DNA from: Bacteroidales bacterium UBA1725
GTDB lineage: Bacteria; Bacteroidota; Bacteroidia; Bacteroidales; UBA932
NCBI GenBank assembly: GCA_002315815.1
Contig: DCIN01000007.1
Coordinates: 1-18,934, forward strand
Length of the DNA: 18,934 nt
Direction: 5' to 3'
Under the pieces are notes generated by a model. The model was not told the DNA's origin, ran no database searches, and worked only from the letters and a program-made list of their open reading frames with translations. Of the stretch, positions 14,548-18,934 are shown piece after piece. A program made the translations under genes and the position numbers. The first letter of the stretch is position 1. Every line of letters begins with the position of its first letter.

Positions 14548-15406
14548 AGGTCTTTTTTGCAAGCTTGTTCCTGAAAGGGACAAGAAAATTCTTTGTCCAC
14601 ATCTGTTTCTGATAAGCCGTGACAGATTCGTCGGTATATATTTTTTCCGCACTGTCTATGGCCTTGCGCAGACTGTCTATCCTATATTGCTGTGAAGAGG
14701 AAAAAATGTATCCCTTTGTGTTGGGGTAATAGAAATACAACGGCAGATTGATGATGGAGACTTTCCGTAATTGCAGCAGGACCTCGCTCCACCAGGGAAA
14801 ATCCTCATAGATTATCTCCGGAATGAAGGTTATGTCTTTTATTCTTTCCGCTCTGAACAGACCTCGCCACGGTTGGCAATGCTTGACTGCCCAACGGATA
14901 TCAATGTCTTCGGGGTGCGAGTATTCAGTCGCCCATTCAAAGATGTCATCACTCACTTTCTCGCTTACCTTCGAATCGTCAATAAGCGGGAACAGGGGAA
15001 GATAATCCCCAAGGTGAAGGAAATGCCTTATTATGGTAAGTGTGCGATATTTCCTATTATATGTGAACATTACCGCATCACTGTTGTTCCTTTCAATGTG
15101 GTTCAGGCAGATTTCAAATGTTTGTGGATGAATGAAATCGTCGCTGTCTATCATCATCAGATAAGTACCCGTCACTTTCTTGAGGGCGAAATTCCTGGCT
15201 CGGGACGCTCCCTGGTTCGTGGTGTGGAAAACCTTGATGCGCGAATCATTGGCGGCATAGCTGTCCAGGACTGCGGAACTTCCGTCCGTACTGCCGTCAT
15301 CCACGCAGATTGCCTCCCAGTCTGAAACAGATTGAGCCAGAATACTGTCAAGGCATCTGGAGAGATAGCGGGAGACGTTGTAAACAGGTATTACAATCGA
15401 AATCAT
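14534..15406 (-). CDS. Family 2 glycosyltransferase (GT-A fold)
   Basis: This 290-residue cytoplasmic GT2 enzyme starts at the ATG at 15406 (MISIVIPVYNVSRYL). A longer frame upstream crosses the promoter and is not used. Nucleotide-sugar binding residues are visible: VDDGSTDGS (35-43), NQGASRARNFAL (64-75) and the DxD motif MIDSDDF (85-91). The C-terminal part (residues about 130-290) is the variable acceptor side with no membrane helix. It resembles capsule and O-antigen transferases of Bacteroidales. The donor and acceptor are unknown. It is monocistronic: a TAnnTTTG box lies five bases before its start, and its 3' end overlaps the GT-C gene by 14 bases, tail to tail. Confidence 0.9.
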   Translation of the reverse strand: MISIVIPVYNVSRYLSRCLDSILAQSVSDWEAICVDDGSTDGSSAVLDSYAANDSRIKVFHTTNQGASRARNFALKKVTGTYLMMIDSDDFIHPQTFEICLNHIERNNSDAVMFTYNRKYRTLTIIRHFLHLGDYLPLFPLIDDSKVSEKVSDDIFEWATEYSHPEDIDIRWAVKHCQPWRGLFRAERIKDITFIPEIIYEDFPWWSEVLLQLRKVSIINLPLYFYYPNTKGYIFSSSQQYRIDSLRKAIDSAEKIYTDESVTAYQKQMWTKNFLVPFRNKLAKKTSTPL

Positions 15407-15411
15407 TATCA

Positions 15412-15419
15412 CAAAAATA
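15412..15419 (-). promoter_or_regulatory. -7 promoter element of the GT2 gene
   Basis: The minus strand reads TATTTTTG, matching TAnnTTTG, and ends five bases before the GT2 ATG. It is back to back with the rightward box at 15433-15440 in a 94-base divergent spacer. Confidence 0.5.
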
Positions 15420-15432
15420 ATTAATAATTTCG

Positions 15433-15440
15433 TAAATTTG
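15433..15440 (+). promoter_or_regulatory. -7 promoter element of the RgpF-like gene
   Basis: TAAATTTG matches the Bacteroidota -7 consensus. It ends 60 bases before the ATG at 15501, leaving a leader whose last part is A-rich (CACAAAGAAAAA just before the start), as is common in this phylum. No good -33 element is seen. Confidence 0.5.
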
Positions 15441-15500
15441 CGCGCTTTGAGCAAGAGAACAGAATTCTCCGGAAATGAACCAAACCCCCACAAAGAAAAA

Positions 15501-16388
15501 ATGAGAGTTTTAGTTATTTTTCATATTTTTTATACCGAGCAGATTCCGTATTTCATTGATAAGATGAGAAATATCCACGGTGTCGAATGGGATCTTCTTG
15601 TAACAGGAAGCAGTCTGACACAGGATGACAGGAATCTGATTCTTTCATTCAAGACAGATGCCTCGTTCCTGCGTACCGAAAACCGCGGATACGACATCGC
15701 TCCGTTCATCAGTGCAGTCAAGTCGGTCAATCTCGATGATTATTGCTTCATCGTCAAGTTGCACACCAAGAATATTGATGACAAATCAGAATTCAGGTAC
15801 AACTGCGACAATCTCAGCGGCCACAGGTGGAGAGATACGATGGTCGATGCCCTACTTGGCAGTCCTGAATCGTTCGATACCGTCAAAAAGGCTTTTGAAA
15901 ACAAACGTGTGGGCCTGCTTTATTCCTTGAGCGTGAATATGTTGTCCAAAATGGCGAGGGTTGAGGATTCTTCATTGTTGCTCAATGAATTGAATCGTCT
16001 CGGGCTCAAACCTCGTAGTATGGATTATTGTGCCGGAACCATTTTTGCCATCAGGTCTGAAGCACTCCGCTATCTCCAGGATGACAAGGTGGATATTTCT
16101 GTTTTTGCCAGTTCCGGTCCGTCCCATTCGTCGGGGACTCTTGCCCATTCCTACGAAAGAATCCTTTGTATGGCCTCGAGTTCTATGGGCTACAAGACAG
16201 TCCTGATACCTAAATCCACGAGACAGCTCGTGTATTTCAAGGTCAAGAGAGCGGTGGAACCTACATTGGAATGGTTGTTCTCACTGAATCATTACGGCGA
16301 CAAATTTGAGAAGCACCTTACTATTTTCGGATTCCGTATCAATTTGGCCCGACTGTTCGGTGGTAAAGATCAAGCCATTGCCGGGTAA
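15501..16388 (+). CDS. RgpF-like (rhamnan synthesis protein F family) glycan biosynthesis protein
   Basis: This 296-residue protein matches the RgpF family, found in rhamnose-rich polysaccharide and O-antigen loci and regarded as glycosyltransferase-related. The hallmark blocks are ENRGYDIAPFISAV (60-73), FIVKLHTKN (83-91) and GHRWRDTMVDALLGS (107-121), then DYCAGTIFAIRSEAL. It has no signal peptide or membrane helix, so it should act in the cytoplasm. The ATG at 15501 (MRVLVIFHIF) is chosen since it opens the conserved strand; the upstream frame runs through the leader. It starts divergently from the GT2 gene and its last 50 bases overlap the GT4 gene on the other strand. Confidence 0.82.
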   Translation: MRVLVIFHIFYTEQIPYFIDKMRNIHGVEWDLLVTGSSLTQDDRNLILSFKTDASFLRTENRGYDIAPFISAVKSVNLDDYCFIVKLHTKNIDDKSEFRYNCDNLSGHRWRDTMVDALLGSPESFDTVKKAFENKRVGLLYSLSVNMLSKMARVEDSSLLLNELNRLGLKPRSMDYCAGTIFAIRSEALRYLQDDKVDISVFASSGPSHSSGTLAHSYERILCMASSSMGYKTVLIPKSTRQLVYFKVKRAVEPTLEWLFSLNHYGDKFEKHLTIFGFRINLARLFGGKDQAIAG

Positions 16389-17430
16389 TGTTGTCGACTG
16401 AATAATTAACCGCATTTCTCAGTGATTCCCCGGACATTCTCAGACGCAGGTTATCGTCGGTCATCAGTTCATCCATTCCCTTTGCAAGAGCACTTACGTT
16501 AAGAGGTTCTGCCAGTAATCCGGTCTTTCCGCCGACTATGATTTCAGAGGGTCCTGTGGCACAGTCAAAACTCAGTTGAGGAACGCCCATAGCCTGGGCT
16601 TCAATGAGCACGAGCGGCAGCCCCTCAAATTCAGAGCTGAGCACCACTACACCGGCCTCATTGTAACGGTCGGCGATTCTTTTGTCAGGGCGGCAAATTT
16701 CAATACTGTCGAGAATACCCAGTTTTTCGGCCAGTCTGCGTGCCGATTCAATCATCCGTGGCTTGCCGTTGCCTACAATTTGCAGTTTCCATCCCAATTC
16801 CGGCCCTTTCGAAAGGCTCCAGGCGCGCAGGAGCAGGTCCTGCCGTTTCTGTTTGCATATTCTGGCCGGATTGAGCATTATTTTCCGTTCCGCACTGAAA
16901 TCCCTGCGACCCGATACGTCCAGCGTGACGGGATTGGGGATGCAGAGAGCATTCCTTGCACCGTAGCGGCGTGTGTATTCCTGTGCATCCCTTTCTGTCA
17001 GCGTGACGATGGCATCAGAAGTCCTGACAGAGATTCGGTGCAGGAACCGCAGTTTTGCAGAGCTGTTGATGATAATGTTGAAATGCTCCCAGGTGACGGT
17101 TTTGATTCCCTTGTTCGCCATCCGGGCCGAAAGACCCTGATTGCTCCCCACCATTACCAGAAGATTCGGTTTGATTGTGCGGAAAATGCGTTTCATCATC
17201 ACTCCCCGCCTTATTTCCCTGTATGGAGAAATGGCTTTGTCGTCAGAGAACAGATAATGAATGGTTATCTTGTCGTTGAATTTGAAAAAGGGAGCGGAAC
17301 CTTTCCCCTTGATGCTGATGATGTCAACATCAAAACCTTCCTCCACAAACTGGGAGCTGATGACGGACAGAACCCTCTCTGTTCCGCCGGGATTGTTCAC
17401 GGACTTGATAAAAAATACGATACGAGGCAT
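16339..17430 (-). CDS. Family 4 glycosyltransferase (GT-B fold)
   Basis: This 363-residue GT4 enzyme begins at the ATG at 17430 (MPRIVFFIKSVNNPGGTERV). The glycine loop NPGGTERV (13-20) is typical of AmsD/RfaG-like capsule and lipopolysaccharide transferases. The C-terminal Rossmann domain has NPARICKQKRQDLLLRAW (187-204), LQIVGNGK (216-223) and the E-x7-E donor motif from Glu269 to Glu277 (FEGLPLVLIEA). The retaining mechanism follows from family membership; donor and acceptor are unknown. A longer frame upstream of this start crosses the divergent promoter and is not supported. A TATATTTG box lies eight bases before the start. The 3' end overlaps the RgpF-like gene by 50 bases, tail to tail. 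Confidence 0.92.
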   Translation of the reverse strand: MPRIVFFIKSVNNPGGTERVLSVISSQFVEEGFDVDIISIKGKGSAPFFKFNDKITIHYLFSDDKAISPYREIRRGVMMKRIFRTIKPNLLVMVGSNQGLSARMANKGIKTVTWEHFNIIINSSAKLRFLHRISVRTSDAIVTLTERDAQEYTRRYGARNALCIPNPVTLDVSGRRDFSAERKIMLNPARICKQKRQDLLLRAWSLSKGPELGWKLQIVGNGKPRMIESARRLAEKLGILDSIEICRPDKRIADRYNEAGVVVLSSEFEGLPLVLIEAQAMGVPQLSFDCATGPSEIIVGGKTGLLAEPLNVSALAKGMDELMTDDNLRLRMSGESLRNAVNYSVDNITRQWLDLYHRTVGPN

Positions 17431-17438
17431 TGCAATTT

Positions 17439-17446
17439 CAAATATA
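17439..17446 (-). promoter_or_regulatory. -7 promoter element of the GT4 gene
   Basis: The minus strand reads TATATTTG, a consensus TAnnTTTG, ending eight bases before the GT4 ATG. The message would have a very short leader or none. Confidence 0.5.
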
Positions 17447-17459
17447 GCAAAATAACACG

Positions 17460-17467
17460 TAATTTTG
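17460..17467 (+). promoter_or_regulatory. -7 promoter element of the FdtB-like gene
   Basis: TAATTTTG matches TAnnTTTG and ends 20 bases before the aminotransferase ATG at 17488. It lies 13 bases from the leftward box, so the two promoters in this 57-base spacer must share or compete for RNA polymerase. Confidence 0.5.
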
Positions 17468-17487
17468 TGGGACAAACAGAAACTCAA

Positions 17488-18624
17488 ATGGCAGCAGATA
17501 AAATACCTTTTCTTTCATTGCAGGATGTCACGGCAATGCACAGGGACGAAATTCTTGAAGCCGTGGACGCGGTTGTCCGCAGCGGATGGTATCTCCAAGG
17601 TGAGCAGAATGCCCGCTTTGAAGAGGAATATTCGTCTTTCATAGGCACGAAATATACGGTGGGCTGCGCCAATGGGCTCGACGCACTCATTCTTATCTGG
17701 CGAGCCTATATTGAAATGGGATTGCTGAAGCCGGGGGATGAGGTCATTGTTCCGTCCAATACATATATCGCGACTATATTGGCTATCAGCGAGAACGGAC
17801 TCAAGCCTGTGCTTGTCGAACCCCGCATCGGAACTCTCGAAATCAACGACAGCATAATAGCTGACTCAATTACGGAGCGGACAAAGGCAGTCTGCATTGT
17901 CCACTTGTATGGGAGACTTGCCTATACAGAGTCTGTGGAGCGTATATGCCGGGAGCATAATCTGCTGTTGGTGGAGGATAATGCCCAGGCACACGGCTGC
18001 CGTTCGCTTGACGGCCGTCGGACCGGTTCGTTGGGAAACGCTGCAGGACACAGTTTCTATCCCGGCAAGAATCTCGGAGCTCTCGGCGACGGGGGAGCGG
18101 TGACCACGGATGACAAGGAATTGGCAGATTGCGTGCGTGCCCTTGCCAATTATGGCTCGCAGAAGAAATACGTATTCAGATACCGTGGCCGAAACAGCAG
18201 GCTCGACGAAATCAATGCAGCGGTTCTCCGCGTGAAACTCAAATATTTGGACGAAGACAATGACAGGCGACGTGCTGTGGCCTCTCAGTATGTGAGCGGA
18301 ATCTCCAACCCCTTGATCATAATGCCCGAACGTCTTCCTGACCCATCCAATGTCTATCACCTTTTCCCTGTTCTCTGTCCGTACAGGGATGCCCTTCAGC
18401 TTCATCTGAAAGAAGAAGGAATAGGAACAGTCATTCATTATCCTATTCCGCCCCACAGACAGGAGTGTTATCCGGAGTGGAACAAACTGTCTTTTCCAGT
18501 CAGTGAAAGGATTCATTCTCAGGAACTGAGTCTTCCTTTCGGCCCGGCCATTACGGATAACGAGGTGGCAAGAGTCATAGCTGCTGTCAATTCCTTCACT
18601 GAATTGAGCGAAGCGAAGAAGTGA
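17488..18624 (+). CDS. fdtB: dTDP-3-amino-3,6-dideoxyhexose transaminase (FdtB/QdtB-like, DegT family)
   Basis: This 378-residue PLP enzyme of the DegT/DnrJ/EryC1 family would aminate the 3-keto sugar made by an FdtA/QdtA isomerase, using glutamate, to give dTDP-Fuc3N or dTDP-Qui3N. Motifs include SGWYLQGEQN (32-41), NGLDALILIWRA (62-73), DEVIVPSNTYIAT (84-96), VEDNAQAHG with the PLP-ring Asp164, and SFYPGKNLGALGDGGAV with the Schiff-base Lys194. NYGSQKKY and NSRLDEINAAVLRVKLKYLD also agree with the 3-aminotransferase branch. The ATG at 17488 is used, although the open frame extends about 300 codons upstream through the antisense of the GT4 gene. The matching FdtA-like cupins are 5.4 kb upstream; an FdtC-type acetyltransferase is not in the window. 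The fdtB name is tentative. Confidence 0.87.
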   Translation: MAADKIPFLSLQDVTAMHRDEILEAVDAVVRSGWYLQGEQNARFEEEYSSFIGTKYTVGCANGLDALILIWRAYIEMGLLKPGDEVIVPSNTYIATILAISENGLKPVLVEPRIGTLEINDSIIADSITERTKAVCIVHLYGRLAYTESVERICREHNLLLVEDNAQAHGCRSLDGRRTGSLGNAAGHSFYPGKNLGALGDGGAVTTDDKELADCVRALANYGSQKKYVFRYRGRNSRLDEINAAVLRVKLKYLDEDNDRRRAVASQYVSGISNPLIIMPERLPDPSNVYHLFPVLCPYRDALQLHLKEEGIGTVIHYPIPPHRQECYPEWNKLSFPVSERIHSQELSLPFGPAITDNEVARVIAAVNSFTELSEAKK

Positions 18625-18640
18625 GAAATTGACGTTTTAG

Positions 18641-18687
18641 GGCAAATGGGAACAAAAACGCAGAAAACGTTCCCGGAATACATTGCC
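18641..18687. other. Two-part inverted repeat between convergent genes
   Basis: GGCAA (18641-18645) and GGGAAC (18648-18653) are matched by GTTCCC (18669-18674) and TTGCC (18683-18687). RNA from either strand could form an inner six-pair stem with a 15-base loop and an outer five-pair stem separated by an asymmetric bulge. It lies between the aminotransferase stop and the stop of the leftward regulator. It could slow or end transcription from both sides, but there is no T-tract, so a classical terminator is not supported. Confidence 0.3.
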
Positions 18688-18706
18688 GACTCGATAAATA
18701 TCGAAC

Positions 18707-18934
18707 CTATTTTGAGGGCTCCAAGTCTAACCTGTCTGTATTGGTCGATGAATTTCCTTCTGTCATCCCGTAAGCGCAGTATTCGATTCCAAGTTGGTGA
18801 ATAGCATCAAGTATCTCTTTCTCTCTCTCGGCAGACGGCTTTTTGAAGCCATTGATATAGTTGCGTAGCAATGTTGCATTGATGCCGATGCGTTTTGCGA
18901 ATTCCGCGACATTGATTTCCTTGTGCACAAGAAA
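18707..18934 (-). CDS. Partial helix-turn-helix protein, HicB-antitoxin-like C-terminus
   Basis: The leftward frame is open to the window edge, so only the last 75 or so residues are seen. The GTG at 18928 is probably internal. Residues from VAEFAKRIGINATLLRNYINGFKKPS to EILDAIHQLG form a helix-turn-helix with a short recognition helix. The spacing and the LLRNY-GFKKPS-AIHQLG pattern resemble the C-terminal DNA-binding part of Bacteroidetes HicB-type antitoxins. An XRE-type regulator is the alternative. A Ser/Thr/Asn-rich tail of about 18 residues (TEGNSSTNTDRLDL) follows. If it is HicB, the hicA toxin gene would lie outside the window. Confidence 0.55.
   Translation of the reverse strand, partial: FLVHKEINVAEFAKRIGINATLLRNYINGFKKPSAEREKEILDAIHQLGIEYCAYGMTEGNSSTNTDRLDLEPSK

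Noticed and set aside
16576..17487. Open frame of about 300 codons fused in frame ahead of the aminotransferase gene
   Set aside because: It is the antisense of the GT4 gene, shows no domain, and crosses the divergent promoter. The conserved aminotransferase sequence begins at the ATG at 17488.

Overview
The window looks like chromosomal DNA of a member of Bacteroidota, most likely order Bacteroidales. The basis is a DUF5686 outer-membrane protein, Bacteroidales-type SufBCD, IspE and AroC sequences, repeated TAnnTTTG promoter elements (the Bacteroidota -7 consensus), and few recognisable Shine-Dalgarno sequences. I cannot assign a genus. No transposase, phage gene, tRNA, rRNA or CRISPR array was seen. 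No stretch longer than 300 bases lacks a gene.

Left part, leftward genes (1-7365). Bases 1-209 are intergenic and hold two copies of a palindromic octamer. Then come a secreted lipoprotein esterase and a tightly packed leftward cluster transcribed in the order sufB-sufC-sufD-ispE-DUF5686. The first three assemble Fe-S clusters. IspE acts in the MEP isoprenoid pathway, whose last two enzymes (IspG, IspH) are Fe-S proteins. The sufD-like gene encodes only about the C-terminal half of a normal SufD.

Middle part, rightward genes (7430-14547). A divergent 64-base spacer with mirrored TATCTTTG boxes separates sufB from aroC (chorismate synthase). After aroC come an exported alkaline phosphatase, a DUF975 membrane protein, a pair of small four-helix EamA/SMR-type membrane proteins, two tandem FdtA-type cupins (sugar-nucleotide 3,4-ketoisomerase family), a GtrB/ArnC-like polyprenyl-phosphate glycosyltransferase, and a GT-C membrane glycosyltransferase. 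The gaps are short or overlapping, so this may be one or two transcripts.

Right part (14534-18934). Glycosyltransferase genes alternate strand: GT2 (-), RgpF-like (+), GT4 (-), FdtB-type aminotransferase (+). Convergent ends overlap by 14 and 50 bases, and the divergent starts are only 57-94 bases apart with back-to-back TAnnTTTG boxes. The window ends inside a leftward helix-turn-helix protein that resembles the C-terminal part of a HicB-type antitoxin.

How the parts may work together (inference). FdtA and FdtB homologues together would make a dTDP-3-amino-3,6-dideoxyhexose (Fuc3N or Qui3N type). The GT2 protein would load a sugar on undecaprenyl phosphate, the small membrane-protein pair would flip it, and the GT-C protein would transfer it in the periplasm. 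This is an Arn/Gtr-like surface glycan modification system. The other glycosyltransferases would build the acceptor polysaccharide.

A second theme is many short tandem duplications (7, 10, 14, 15, 18 and 21 bases) at gene edges and in one protein linker.
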